Shown here: piece by piece, positions 25,470-38,333 of the stretch
Position numbering within the stretch: position 1 is the stretch's first letter
Layout of the letters: the number at the start of each line of letters is the position of its first letter
Origin: Synaphobranchus kaupii
Lineage: Eukaryota; Chordata; Actinopteri; Anguilliformes; Synaphobranchidae
DNA: 64,000 bases
Reading direction: 5' to 3'
NCBI GenBank assembly: GCA_029718625.1
Contig: CM056385.1
Coordinates: forward strand, 27,228,380-27,292,379
Made by a program: the position numbers and the translations under genes
The notes under the pieces: model-generated
Seen by the model: the letters and a program-made list of their open reading frames with translations, nothing else
What the model was told of the DNA's origin: nothing
Database searches by the model: none

Positions 25470-25619
25470 GACGCAGGGGACGGGGTGAGAGCGGAGCGGC
25501 AAAGAGAAGCTAAATTCGCAGCCCCCGTTTTATGTCTCGTACTTTTATTTAGGGAAAAAATTAAAGAACAGAAGCGAAAAATTCAGTAACAGAAAACAGA
25601 GCGTCCCGGCGCGAGAATT

Positions 25620-25627
25620 TGACGTCA
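25620..25627. promoter_or_regulatory. Consensus CRE in rce1 proximal promoter
   Basis: TGACGTCA, the full palindromic CREB/ATF site, lies about 150 bp upstream of the rce1 ATG. Position and perfect match suggest a promoter element; binding is inferred. Confidence 0.55.
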
Positions 25628-27009
25628 TCTCCAGCTGGCGCTTGACACATGTAATTCAGGTGTAACCAACAAACTTGCCAAAATACTGCGAATCGTATCA
25701 CACGGGGCCAGTTGGTTCATATTCATATTCGCGACAAAATATTACGACTCTTCCCTTTTAATTAATTTTTGTTTTGATCTATCTTGGCATGCTTAGCGTT
25801 AATAGGTTAGCCTATACATGGTCGGCTATTTGGGGAAGATTCTCTTTTGGTAGCCTACAATTATAGCCTATAGCTAATGAAAACAGTGTATATTTGACAT
25901 AGCCTTTGGACTAATAACTACGCAATGATTCGCAGGTAGAGACGGCTTAGGATTGTCATCGTCATCATCATCCTCATTTTCACTGACTCGCCTGATACTG
26001 TGACTCAGAATAGCGCTAGCTATTTCATTTGATGGAGCTTCAACTACCTAGGCTACCAAACCAAAATGAACTACAAAACTATAGTAGCCTGTCTACAGCA
26101 TATAGGCCTACTATAGCCTACAATTATTCTAATATTGTTTTAGTTTTTTCGTGTTACTATTGTCCTATAGTGATAAATACTTATTATAGGGGGGTGAACA
26201 TATTATACTATTGTCCTATAGTAGATAAATACTTATTATAGGGGGTGAAAATATTATACTATTGTCCTATAGTGACAAATAGCCTACAATAGATCTATTA
26301 TAGTCGATGAAAAAACTATAAGATTCTTAGAGTTTTCTAGGCAATAACTAGTCTATAGCAATACTATAGTTAATTTTCGTAAGGGGAGATACTGTCATCC
26401 GAACAGCTTTATAGCTAACCATACCTGCTCTATGTTGCATTTTTAATAAAAGATTTGGGAGATTGTTTCCTAGCTACTAGCTTGAACTTTTATATATTTT
26501 TTGGTTTGATGCTGGAAGTGAAAACCAACAGAACTGAAGCAGTCTAACCTGTCAAAACTAAACAGGAATTAAGCAAAACTAGAAGCGTTTCCATTATTCT
26601 CAGAAATTGCAATTATATTTTTGCAAGACATTAAATAGAAATCTATAGCCTACTTTAGAATAAAATCCTAGTGAAAGTTTCCTGCTTTCACATTGCATTT
26701 GAAATATTTTCAGTTGAACACAATTGCAGTCACTCTAAGGAAGGATGTCAATGTCCGAATTAAAAACAATGCATATGCGGTAGAGGGGATTTCTGGCTAG
26801 CGGCAGTTTCATTTCCATGCATTTAGCAGCAGATTTCAGTTCAGTCTCTGACTTCAGAAGCTGAAAGGATTTCAGTTCACACCTCGATTTCCAGGCCTGG
26901 TCCTTATTCTGTTTTCTCACCTCCAGTTCCAGCGATGTCACTGTCATTTATAGTGCTCTGATGTTCTATTCAGTTCCATTCAATTATCTTCTTGTTTTGA
27001 TCCAGTTCT
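25628..27009. other. Upstream of rce1, no gene; short tandem repeat
   Basis: AT-rich. At about 26150-26280 a 59-bp unit containing actattgtcctatagt and aaatacttattatagggg repeats about two and a half times. No exon recognised. Confidence 0.45.
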
Positions 27010-27685
27010 AAACTGCCGTCATCGAGACTGTCCTCCCCACCTCCATGGCCATCTGGTTCGGCTCAGCCACAGAACATGACAGGCACATGTTGCAGCGAAC
27101 CATCTGGACGGCGGAAAAGATCACAGGATGCAGCTTGCCCATCCTCCAGGACCTGTTCACTTCCAGAGCCAGGAACCGAGTGGGAAGATCATCGGCGACC
27201 CCTCGCACCCTGGCCACCACATATCTGAAACTATACCCACTTCAATGGGTGCCAAAACCTCCAGACATGGGAGTAGCTTCTTCCAATTGCACTCATGAAC
27301 AGCCAATCTGCACATCACTATCATCCAGAATTTCAGCAGTAACATAATATGGACACTTTACCTGCACTTTACCTGCTTTACCTGCACTTTACCTGCTTTA
27401 CCTGCTGGAACCAAATTATTTGACTACTATACTATACCATCATTATAATATGAGATACTATAATGTACATATCATCACAACATGTGCAATATAATGTACA
27501 ATGTTCAGTATGTACATATTTCATAGCTTATACCAAGTTCAATACTATACTATGTACTTATTTTTTCCCATGTTTGCTCATTTTTTCTGGACTGTTACAC
27601 AGAGAGCAACTGATTAACCAAGTTAAATTCTTTGCATACATAAAAACATTCTTGTCCAATAAATTCTGATTCTGATCAGTATCCC
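27010..27685 (+). pseudogene. 3' end of a non-LTR retrotransposon (L2/CR1-like)
   Basis: The frame at about 27012-27345 reads a typical LINE C-terminal domain: a TVLPTSMAIWFGSAT stretch, then LQRTIWTAEKITGCSLPILQ and DLFTSRARNRVG. It is frame-damaged further on. The end at 27655-27677 (ccaataaattctgattctga t) is the short-repeat tail seen in L2-type LINEs. The copy is truncated at its 5' end and dead. The clade is inferred. Confidence 0.78.
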
Positions 27686-30320
27686 CACATTGTTACAGTT
27701 CAGTAATCCTTAATGTTGCTGGTTTTTCTGGGTTTTTAATTTGTTGAGGTTTTTTTACTCTTGAAAAGTCTTGGCCTAAAGCAATGTTAATTTAACTTTA
27801 CGAAATGAATCAGCACCATCATCAGATAGCTTGTCATCAGATAGAGTCAGCATGTTCCCACTCTAAGACTCAATCCATCTGCTTCTGTTCATGCCTTCAG
27901 TGAGATGTCTCGGCACATTTGGATAAATCTGTTTTTAAGTTACCAATATCTGGGCAAGTTTACATTTTGGAACAACTGAAACCAAAAAGGCCCAAGATAG
28001 ATAATGTAACAGTGTGCACACAGCTCATTTTGCACAAGTTCTCACATGCAAAATGACTGAAGTAGCCAGTAGCCTAACTGGATGGCCATGGCTTTGACAG
28101 TCCCTTTCCATGACGTTTTTCATCTTGGCTGAAAAAAATACATTTAAAAAAAAGTCGAAAATATCTTGAGAGGCAGAATCTTGTCATCATAAAACATGAA
28201 GAATTCATCGCATTTATTCCAAATGACGTTTACGCATCTCAACCTCTTCAGTATAAAGTTAGAGATCAGCAGGAAGGTGTGGCCCAATGCGCGTCGCTGG
28301 GCGGAGCTTCAGGCAAGATCATCAAGGGAAAAATTCGGACCTGACCAACCAGACAAGCCATGGGGTGGGCGTAAAGGCGTGTTTTTTTTACCAAAGAGAT
28401 GAGCGCCTGACTACACGGCGCCTGGTCCACGATTTGCCTCTGGGGGAAGGTCCTCGCCGTTTCCCGTGTAGGTGATGATAACGGAGCGGCAATGCGGAGG
28501 CCGTTCATTCCAATGATACTGCAATCAGACCTAATCCTGTAGGGGGGATTTTAACATCACAGCGCCCAGTGGTTAGAAAAGCAACTAGACCTCCATCGGC
28601 AAACATCAGCGGGTATTTATATTTTATCTGTTTAATCATTGTCTATCGTAACCAGTGTTCATTACTGCCAGAGCGATGTGGCGATGGCTTGTTTATGTGG
28701 TCACATACTTGTAGTAGCCCATTGTGCGTGCGATAACAGACGAATTACGTTTTATTGGAATGTAAATCTCATGCACTTTGTGTATGTACGCGCGCGCGCG
28801 ATATCTTTGCTAGTAGGCTGTAATTGTTCCCACAAATGGAACTCCATTGTAATTTCTGGTTCTCATGGCTGTTGCCATACCTTATAGCGTAACGTGTTGC
28901 GTATGCTAACAGTAACATCGCTCGTTCAATGTTTAAATAATTCATAATAATACATAGCCTAATAAATAGTTTAACACTGTATTGCCCACTGTAGCCTATG
29001 TTGTCCAGAATTGAACGGTGAACATAAATAATTTCCCTGGATCGTAAATGTGCGTAGGCTACATTCTTTAATAATTGATATTTACCTGGGTTTACTTAAT
29101 CGATACCAATTTGATCAATTTCACTAGCATTCCATGATGTTATGTTCGTTCAGGGTTATAAGGACGTTATGACAGGTCTTACAGGACTGAATGGCGTGGA
29201 ACGGTAGTAGACAGCAGAGGGAGACGTAATCCGGTGCAATCTATTCGCTGAAAGGGCAACGGAGAGTCAAGAAAGTGAGATTCTGATTTCGCCAAACATG
29301 GCAGTAAAAAGGGGAAGAGTGCACAACACATCATGTTGTCCCGGAGGCTACTGAGCGCTAGAATCTAACAACAATTCCCCAGACTAATTTATTTATTTAT
29401 TTATTATTATTATTTCGTGTTGTAAGAATACGGCCTAGGTCACTAACCCAAATCATTTGTGCTCAACACGAAAAGTAGCCAAATAGGCCCACCTTCCTGA
29501 TTAGTTGTAGGCCTAATATAGTTAGATGTGGCTAAATAGGCCTAGCTATTAGATAATTAATTAACCACGAAATCTGACGTAAGCTGGACAAGGTATTTAT
29601 GACATAACCAGTCATTATAGTCCATTGTATAACCGTAACTGTATTACCAGATACAAGGTCCATGAGAGAGAATGAGTCAGTCATGCGATCAGGTCGTGTG
29701 GCAGGAAGATAACAAAACCGCCCACCTACGCGCTCCATGTGGAGTCCGCGAGAACAACCAGGGAGGTGGAGGAGGTGGTGATCAGGAGGAGGTATATTTT
29801 ATAAGTAAGGTATATGTAGGCTATTACGTGCCTTTGCTTAGAAAAAGAAAAATAGTGTTACACAATGTGTTGTCAAGCTTATTTAGGAGCATTTGTACTG
29901 CTATCGAATTATTTTTTTGAAAATCCCGTTTTTGCTACATTTTGTAGGCCTGCTCATGTAAAGGAGATATGTGATGGCCAAATCATGAGACAACACATTC
30001 ATAGACAACGAGTATTTTTGTATTTAAAGATTGTAGAATATAAAGCTTTTTTGTTAGTGACAGGTTACAGTGTCCTTAAATAAATAATGCCTTCTTATTT
30101 GTTATTTAAAAAATACAAAAAAAAATACATTTTAGTATTAATACATTTTTTAACTTGTTTAAAGTTGTCAAGTTCAGTTTCTACAATGTCCAATGACCTG
30201 CACTATGGTCCAATTCTTTCTCAATTCAAGCAACAAATCAAACTAAAATTGTCAAAGTACCAGGAAATGTTTAATTTCAGACACTGCACTGGCTTTGCAT
30301 AAACAGGGTTATGCAAAATC

Positions 30321-30370
<50 letters not shown>

Positions 30371-33300
30371 AAAAACAGATTTGGGTCACAGAGGTGATGT
30401 TGCCAAGGATACAAAACAAGAAGGAGTGGCTCCTGAGCTATGCTCTTTAATGGCACAGTTGTTAAAGGCACGTTCCGTCAATGCAAACTGGGCCCTATAT
30501 CCAGATTCAATCCTTGGGTTGAATTGCCATTGGCTGACTATGGCAAGCAGTCCATTGTGACAGGACAAAATTGTCTTTGTTCTGCCAGGGGTCACGTCTA
30601 GGGTGGGTTCATGTCCCTCCAGTTACTGCTGCATTAGTTCCTCCCAATGCTGTGTTTAAGCACCCACAGACTGCCTGTTCTCATCGTTAACATATCTTCT
30701 CCTATCAGCAGTATCTCTCCTGTAGTACTGCGTGTAATGTAATGTGTAAAATAGTAACGCAATAGTAATAGTAGCTCATAGGCTAGTTTATTGCAGGACT
30801 GCATGTGATTCAGTTGCTGATGGGTGCAGCTGGAAAGGCCATGAGCGCTGATGACACAAAGGACACACCTGGGGAGTCCAAATTGGGGAGAAAAAATATG
30901 GGAGGGGGGGGTTGTTATCTTTAAAAAAGTGGTCAGAAGTGGCAATATCCCACAGGGGAACATAGCAGACAGGGACATAACTAATAATGATGAGGTTCAT
31001 GTCACACAGGAAGGAAATCCGTTCAGCACTGGTCTTCCTCTGTGACCCTGGGCCATGTAATGACATCATATGGACGTAATGCCAACTGTCTACTGCTGCC
31101 AGTATCAGAAAATGGGCAGGGAAATGTGTGTGGTCTTTTGGTAAATCAGCACACAGTCCTGCAGGGGGGTGTAATACATTTGAAACCTATAATAGTCATA
31201 AGTTGACTCACCATCGAGAATAGGCAGGCAGATTGCTAGCAATTCTATTCCAGGTTTAGGAAGCTACTGCACATCTGCGCTGTTAGGCAAACAATAAGAC
31301 TCATAACAAAACAATGATTCCTACTTTCATAGCTAACTCACATTAGACAGATCGAAGCTGAGATAGCTTCTCAAAATATTTTTTACAAACAAGGTAATGA
31401 AGCCCAAACTATTAAACATATCTATGTAAAAATTGAATTGGGTTAAATAATAGGAAGCTGAATTGTATGACAATGATAACATCTCTGGATTGGTAGGCCA
31501 TGACCTTCATGAACAAGATTGAATCGGGACTCAACACTGATACCCTAAAGCACCAGAATTCTCTGTGATTTAACAAATACTGATCTCTGTATTTGCAGCA
31601 AATCAGGAGTGCCCTGAAGTTAAAAAAAAGTATGATCATGCCTGCTATGCAAAATATGATATTTGTCAGGCTCTGAATTCCTTACAGTCTGAAACTACCT
31701 TCAGAGAGAGTATATTTGAGGAGATATGTGTTCCAGAAACATTTTTGTTCAGTTTCTTTGCTAGATAAACTGTGATAAAAAGATACATTTGTTTACGTTA
31801 AAGAAAGATGCATCTGTTGAAACATTGACATTTTGCTGGAGAGTCATTTTGGAGACTTGGATTGATATTTGGCATAATTATTGATAGCTGTAGTTCACCA
31901 GTGAGCAAAGTATTGATAGTAGGGGCAGGCAAGCTAGATAGATAATGTATGCCTGTATGAATGACAGATTATTTAAAGGCTTTCTCGTGAGAAAGTTTGC
32001 TAGCACAGTTAGCATATACTGTATGCATTTTTGTTTAACAATATAGTGATATAGCTCTTTGGTACATTAAATAAACAAAAAACAGCTTTTTGTGGTGTAT
32101 TTAAATTTAAATTTTAATTAGTTTCATGTAAATGAATTAGCTGGCTAGCCAGCACAATATCAGAGAGCCAGAGTTTACATTATAACTGGTTTCCCACAGC
32201 TCCAGATTAATTTGCTGGTGTTTATGTTATTATTAGTAAAACTTTAAATAGATTTAAATAATATGTTATCTTTACATCATCTTGCAGACATCCAGCACTT
32301 GAGCTGTTTTGCTTTTGGGCAGTTGAATCGCAGCATACAGTAGTTTGTCTCGAGCAGCACTGAGTCCTATCCCTCTACATGGGGGTGGATTGTTCCGGAG
32401 ACACGGACCCCAAACACACATTCATCCTCCATTTACCAGGGCTGCTGACAGAGTGGAGTACGATGGGAAGTTTGTTAGAGGTTTTGGGGATTTTAATCTC
32501 TCCCAAAAGTTCACTAAATCTCATTTCAAACACGTTATTGCCGCAGATTAACGCTGTCTCCTCCTGCCGTAACAGGCCACTTGTGTGAAGAAGGTTAGTT
32601 GTTCCAGAGGAAAGAACTGTGCTGAATGAAGTATATAATATAGCAACACTCTCATACAGTAAATACCGAGAGGTGAATCCACAAGAGGATTGCAATGCTT
32701 GAAATGCACCTGTTAAACTCTTGCAAGCATGAAAAAAAGACATAGCCTAGAATCCACAAAGCACTCTCGGTGGGTGGTAAGCGCATGCAACTGCACTACC
32801 AGGGAAAATAGCGACACAGCATGTGCCACGTGGGCCGTGCATAGTTAAGTTGTTAGCTACATAAAATCCAGTGCCAAAATGAATATTGTTTTCGTAAATG
32901 GGGCCCGATACAGGTCAACCTGGCAGTAATTAGACACAGTCTATTTAAAAGCTATGCAGTGTGTAAACAGTGACCGAGGTAGCTGTCATTGTTGCAAGGC
33001 AGAGACACCACCAACATGTCATGCATCCAAAAAAATAGGTAAATTCCGTACCAGGATGTCCCACTTTGGGTTAAGGAGAGAAATTATTAATCTTTAACAA
33101 ATTCCATGTAAGTATTATTACTATACTAAGTGAAACACACCCATCAATTGTGTGTGACTAACGAAACAAACGACAACATTTGTAGCGTGCTGTAATTTCA
33201 TTATCCTACCTTCCCCGGTATCATACTGTGCACTCAACTTGTTCTGGTTGAATACTTTGTTGAACAGTTTGTTCCAGATCGTATATTACATTGCATCGCC

Positions 33301-33584
33301 ATTGTGTCTCTGCTCAGTTGGGGGGACCCCGTCCATTCCTGAGTTAAATTGGAGACCATTTTTCTCTCTTTTAAAATCATTCCATGTTCTGTGCATCTTC
33401 TCCAATCGTCCCATCCCTAGTTAACATGTTTGGAATCACTGAGACATTTTTATGTTTTTGAAAGAAATTGATACTTTTATTCACCAAGGTATCAAAAAAT
33501 ACAGTCAAGACATTGATCATGTTATGAACAATTATTTCTATTTCATTCTATTTCTACTTTAGCAATTGTAGCCATTTCTACACA
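27686..33584. other. Six kilobases without a recognised gene
   Basis: A GC-richer patch lies at 28230-28520 and a candidate but unsupported exon at 29672-29791. There is a short (CG)n at 28790-28800 and a (CAA)n run at 30320-30370. Near 33423 a fragment (ttaacatgtttggaatcact) resembles a Tc1-like terminal region. No protein family was recognised in any frame. Confidence 0.4.
30320..30371. repeat. (CAA)n microsatellite
   Basis: About 17 uninterrupted CAA units. Confidence 0.95.
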
Positions 33585-34393
33585 CAGTCCCCCCCATTTT
33601 AGGGCACCAAAATAATTAACATAAATTTAAATAAAGTCATTTGTTGTTGGAGCTGTGCCAGGCGTGGGCCTTCAGTATACCTGGGACAAGATGAAGCTGC
33701 AAATTACAAAAGACTCTTGATATCTTATTTTCAGGTACTCTTACAAGCAACTATAACCTCCCTCCATTTGAATGGATCTCTATAGGAATTAAGGGTTGTT
33801 TCTCCTGACAAATTTTCAGATTGAACTCTATGTAAAAATAAGTCAGGAGAAGAAACCCTTCAAGTTATCCATCCATATCTACTGTATTTCTGGCAGCAGA
33901 GTGATGCTTTAAGGCTTGTTTGATACATTAGACGCTTGATGACTTGGAGCCATTTAGCCAACCATGTGTTCCATACTGTTCCAGTGTAATTTACAGCTAA
34001 ATCAATCAATCAATCAAATGCAGAGACGTTATAGTATCGCTTGTAAGAGTACCAGAAAATAAGATATCAAGAGTCTTTTGATGTTGTTGGGTCACAGACA
34101 TCAGGCATGCAAAGTCATGGCATGCAAAGGATTTGCGACCAAATATTAAAAATGATTACTTTATTCTATATATAAATGCAGGGGTGCCAATAATTGTGGC
34201 ACACGTGGTTTTGTTAAAAATAATTATTTCTTGATGAGGGATTTTTTTTCTCATAATAAATTTACTTCAATTAAAGGTTGGATTTTTTTCAATTTTATTA
34301 GTGTGAGATTAAGCTAATTCACCAAACGGTGAATTTTTTATAACCCTTTTCACTCATCTTTACCAGGGGTGCCAATAATAGTGGAGGGCACTG
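33585..34393. mobile_element. Composite Tc1-type element with foldback core, copy C
   Basis: Left part begins cagtccccccatttt-like sequence. The middle (33709-34160) holds the foldback core (gatatcttattttcaggtac, ccatttgaatggatctctat, then its inverted mirror ending gtaccagaaaataagatatc). The right part has the Tc1-type end ggggtgccaataattgtgg and ends tggagggcactg, followed by TA. The left and right ends do not match each other, so the copy is a composite or has lost one terminus. No transposase. Confidence 0.75.
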
Positions 34394-34404
34394 TATATAG
34401 ACGG

Positions 34405-34964
34405 GTGACAAATTAAAGGAAAAACCCCTGCAGTGTGGGGGTCTGGTGGCTCCGTTATGCTGTGGGGGGCATTTTCCTGGCATGGTTTGGGTCCACTTGT
34501 CCCCTTAGAGGAAATGGTCACTGCAAATCAATACAAAGTTATTCTGAGTGATCACCTTTATCCTATGATGAAACATTTCTATCCTGATGGGATTGGTCTC
34601 TTCCAGGATGACAATGCCCCCATCCACAGCGCACAAGGGGTCACTGAATGGTTTTATGAGTATGAAAATGATGTGAATCATCTGCTATGGCCTTCGCAGT
34701 CACCAGATCACAACCCAAGTGAACACCTATGGGTGATTTTGGACCAACGTTTTAGACAGCGCTCTCCACCACCATCATCAAAACACCAAATGAGGGAATA
34801 TCTTTAGTAAGAATGGTGTTCCATCCCTCCAGTTCCAGAGACTAGAACCTATGCTAGACTAGAGGTAGAATCTATGCCAAGGCACATTGAATCTGTTCTG
34901 GGGGTTCGTGGTGGCCCAACACCTTACGAAGACACTTTATGTTGGTTTTTCCTTAATTTGTCAC
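34405..34964 (+). pseudogene. Internally deleted Tc1/mariner element with transposase C-terminus
   Basis: Inverted ends gtgacaaattaaaggaaaaa cc (34405-34426) and its mirror at 34944-34964 bound a 560-bp remnant. A frame from 34433 to 34807 encodes the catalytic C-terminus of a Tc1-like transposase: GGSVMLWGAFSWHG, then QDDNAPIH with the second Asp and NPSEHLW with the Glu. The DNA-binding domain and the first Asp are missing, and a TAG ends the frame early. Not functional. Confidence 0.88.
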
Positions 34965-35013
34965 TATATATATATATATATATATAGATAGAGAGAGAGA
35001 GAGAGAGAATGAG
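34965..35013. repeat. (TA)n and (GA)n simple repeat
   Basis: tatatata followed by gagagaga directly after the right end of the Tc1 remnant. Confidence 0.8.
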
Positions 35014-35761
35014 AGAGAGAGAATATATAGCCTAGTAAGCAAAAGCTAAAGAGGTTAGGTAAAGAAGAGTGCAGGTAGACAGATAAAGAGAGGTTTAGCT
35101 GGCTAAGTGAAATTGGAACGTCTAAAACCTTTAAGCAAGCACATTTGAGGGGCGGGCAGAATCCAGTCAGAGAGTTTTGTTTACAGCAATGCTGACTGCA
35201 CACGATGCACTTTGTTAATGATCAGATTCCTCAGGTGAGAAAGCGGATCGTCCAATAGCAGGCCAGCCTGCAGACAGGGCAGACAGGGGTCCGAGGAAGC
35301 AGCATTCGCAGATAAGAAGACAGTTATGTCAAGGGTTATTCACTGGAGAAACAGGGGAAGCAGATATTCATCTGTGACAGGAAGGCTGTGTGTCCACACG
35401 TGTCAGAGAGGAAAGGGCTGTCATTGATTTTGTCATTGGAGAGGTGAAGTGGGGGGGGGGGGGGGTTATGACAGAGGGATGCAAACCTTGTGGTCCATTC
35501 ATTATATACACTCACCCGGTGTGGTGATGTACATTCAGATTTGTGCATTTTTTACAGGCTAGAAATATTGGCTTAGAATATAAATAGTGGCTTCCCCCAC
35601 CCACTACCTCTCTCTCCTGCAGCAGAAGACTGCAGATAGTGAAATATGGAGTTTAGTGGAAGGACAATGCCTGGAAGGATGATGTAAAAAAAGAAGAAAA
35701 AAAAAAGAAAAGAAAAAGATGTGAACAGGTGTGGAACTGCACTTGCTCCAAAACACACATA
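35014..35761. other. Intergenic, no gene
   Basis: Unique sequence with a G run at 35451-35464 and an A-rich stretch at 35686-35710. Confidence 0.4.
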
Positions 35762-35992
35762 CAGTGAGCACCATAATTCATTGGACAGTGATACATTTTT
35801 TGTTATTTTGGTTCTGTACTCTAGCACTTTGAGGGGGACTATGTGCAAAAGGTTTGATAATTTCTAAACGGTTCAGCCGATATGGATGAAAATACCCTCA
35901 AATTAAATCTGACATTCAAACTCAAAGTGCTAGAGTACAGAACCAAAATAACAAAAAATGTGTCACTGTCCAATGAATTATGGTGCTCACTG
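35762..35992. mobile_element. Tc1/mariner MITE, 231 bp
   Basis: Nearly perfect inverted repeats of about 70 bp (CAGTGAGCACCATAATTCAT and onward) are flanked by TA at 35760-35761 and 35993-35994. The loop is about 85 bp. No coding capacity. Confidence 0.92.
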
Positions 35993-35995
35993 TAT

Positions 35996-36560
35996 GTACA
36001 ACACCTCCTCAGCCCTTATAGTCTAACTCACTCCAAACATGTGCATAAAATACCTCCTTATAGTCTAATTCGCTCATGTGCAGGCACAATACCTCTTTGT
36101 AGTGTAATTCACTCATGTGCGGGGACAATACCTCCTTGTAGTGTAACACACCTAAACATGTGTCTGTACAATACCTCCTTATAGTCTAATTCACTCATGT
36201 GCAGGCACAATACCTCTTTGTAGTGTAATTCACTCATGTGTGGGTACAATACCTCCTTGTAGTGTAACACACCTAAACATGTGTCTGTACAATACCTCCT
36301 TATAGTCTAATTCACTCATGTGCAGGCACAATACCTCCTTGTAGTGTAACACACCTAAACATGTGTGTACAATACCTCCTTATCATCTAATTCACTCGTG
36401 TGGGTACAATACCTCCTTGTAGTGTAACACACCTAAACATGTGTCTGTGCAATACCTCCTTATAGTCTAATTCACTCTAAAACAGATGTGTACAATACCT
36501 CCTTGTAGTCTAACTCACCCCTTAACATACCAGTGTGTACACTGTACAATACCTCTTCAT
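35996..36560. repeat. Compound minisatellite, 40-45-bp units
   Basis: Degenerate units built on acaatacctccttgtagtgt and catgtgtctgtacaatacct alternate in a higher-order pattern of about 130 bp over more than 500 bp. Confidence 0.85.
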
Positions 36561-36689
36561 AGTACCATAATATCTTTACATCCTTTTTTACACAGCCTGC
36601 AGTCCCTCCCCCACTTCCCTCTCCCCCTTCCCCTAGATTTGTGGGTTGATTAGAAACTGCCTGGCACAGAATAAGCCATCCATCACCCT

Positions 36690-36765
36690 GCCAAACACAC
36701 ACACACACACATGCACCCACACACACATACGCACACACACACACACACACGCGCACACACACAGA
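36690..36765. repeat. (CA)n-rich microsatellite, interrupted
   Basis: Several short CA runs interrupted by gcaccca, tacgca and gcg. Confidence 0.8.
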
Positions 36766-36879
36766 CACGTGCTCTCCCCTCCCCCTCTCTCTTTGTCTCC
36801 TTTCCTCTTCTCAGTCCAGCCCTATACCTCTACCTCCTTTCCCCTCCATGTTTTTTTACCTCTCATCTTTCCCCTCTTT

Positions 36880-37455
36880 ATCTCTCACCCCTCCTTTATC
36901 TCTCTCACCCCTCCTGTCCTTACAGCATCCCACACTCGCACCCACTCTCTCCTTCTGCATACACGCACCCCCCTCCCTCTCCCTCTCTCTCCTCTCATCT
37001 TTCCCTCCTTTATCTCTCTCACCCCTCCTGTCCTTACAGCATCCCACACTCGCACCCACTCTCTCCTTCTGCATACACGCACCCCCCTCCCTCTCCCTCT
37101 CTCTCCTCTCATCTTTCCCTCCTTTATCTCTCTCACCCCTCCTGTCCTTACAGTATCCCACACTCGCACCCACTCTCTCCTTCTGCATACACGCACCCCC
37201 CTCCCTCTCCCTCTCTCTCCTCTCATCTTTCCCTCCTTTATCTCTCTCACCCCTCCTGTCCTTACAGTATCCCACACTCGCACCCACTCTCTCCTTCTGC
37301 ATACACGCACCCCCCTCCCTCTCCCTCTCTCTCCTCTCATCTTTCCCCTCTTTATCTCTCTCACCCCTCCTGTCCTTACTCTCTTTCCATTGTCATCCAT
37401 CCAGCTCTCCCTCCAGCATCCCACACTCGCACCCACTCTCTCCTTCTGCATACAC
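36880..37455. repeat. Minisatellite, 114-bp unit, about 4.5 copies, pyrimidine-rich
   Basis: The unit contains ctctcacccctcctgtcctt, acagcatcccacactcgcac and ctctccttctgcatacacgc. The marker block recurs at about 36926, 37040, 37154 and 37268, i.e. every 114 bp, then in a rearranged last copy. As 114 is divisible by three and the strand is rich in C and T, frames of 150-300 codons stay open on both strands; none is a gene. Confidence 0.93.
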
Positions 37456-37457
37456 CC

Positions 37458-37470
37458 ACCCCCCTCCCTT

Positions 37471-37527
<57 letters not shown>
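37458..37527. repeat. (TC)n microsatellite
   Basis: A CT run at the end of the 114-bp array. Confidence 0.9.
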
Positions 37528-37529
<2 letters not shown>

Positions 37530-37801
37530 CACACCAACGTAGATCTGGATCCATATCAGTGAGCATAAACCGAGTTTGTTTCCTCTGTACGTCTGTAGTG
37601 GTAAACCACTTCAGGGTGTGGAAATATTTGCAGGCAAAAATATGGGGCAATCATGATTTCCTGTCATTCCTGAGTGTTCCTGCCAGAATCCACCTTTATA
37701 AAACAATAAAACTCCCTAAATAAAGCCAGCCAGAATATTTTGTGTGCCTCAGATCCAGACCAGGAGACAGCGGTTAGGACAGATTGTGCTGATTAAGAAA
37801 C

Positions 37802-37941
<140 letters not shown>

Positions 37942-38110
37942 TCTCATCAATCAGTGCTCATCTGGTTTATTCTAGAACATACTTTCCTGTCATCCTTAGA
38001 AAAGGAGTAACTACACTGAACCCATTTCAATCAAGACTGACTAATGTAGAACCAGTGGCTTAGGAAGATAAACTTTCGTCCTTATTGCCTCTTCAAGTTT
38101 CCCGTATAAT

Positions 38111-38333
38111 TACATTACAGGCATTTAACAGACGCTCTTATCCAGAGCGACGTACACAACGTCTTATTACATCTTACTACATTTATCCATTCATACAGCT
38201 GGATATATACTGAAGCAATTCGGGTTAAGTGCCTTGCTCAAGGGTACAACGGCAGTGTCCTACCTGGGAATCGAACCTGCAACCTTTCATTTACAAGTCC
38301 AGTTCCTTACCCATGATACTACACTGCCGCCCC
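38111..38333 (-). mobile_element. tRNA-derived SINE (V-SINE-like), antisense copy
   Basis: Reverse orientation of the element at 20011-20226: tail (cagacgctcttatccagagc g) at the left, B box mirror GGAATCGAACC at 38267-38277 and head ending near cactgccgcccc. Diverged by scattered substitutions from the first copy. Confidence 0.85.

Noticed and set aside
25290..25502. A longer rce1 N-terminus starting at 25502
   Set aside because: The codon there is TTG, not ATG; the first ATG in frame is at 25469 with a good context.
36646..37723. Open frames of nearly 300 codons on the plus strand
   Set aside because: They lie in the 114-bp pyrimidine-rich minisatellite plus CA and TC repeats; the repeat is open in several frames on both strands.
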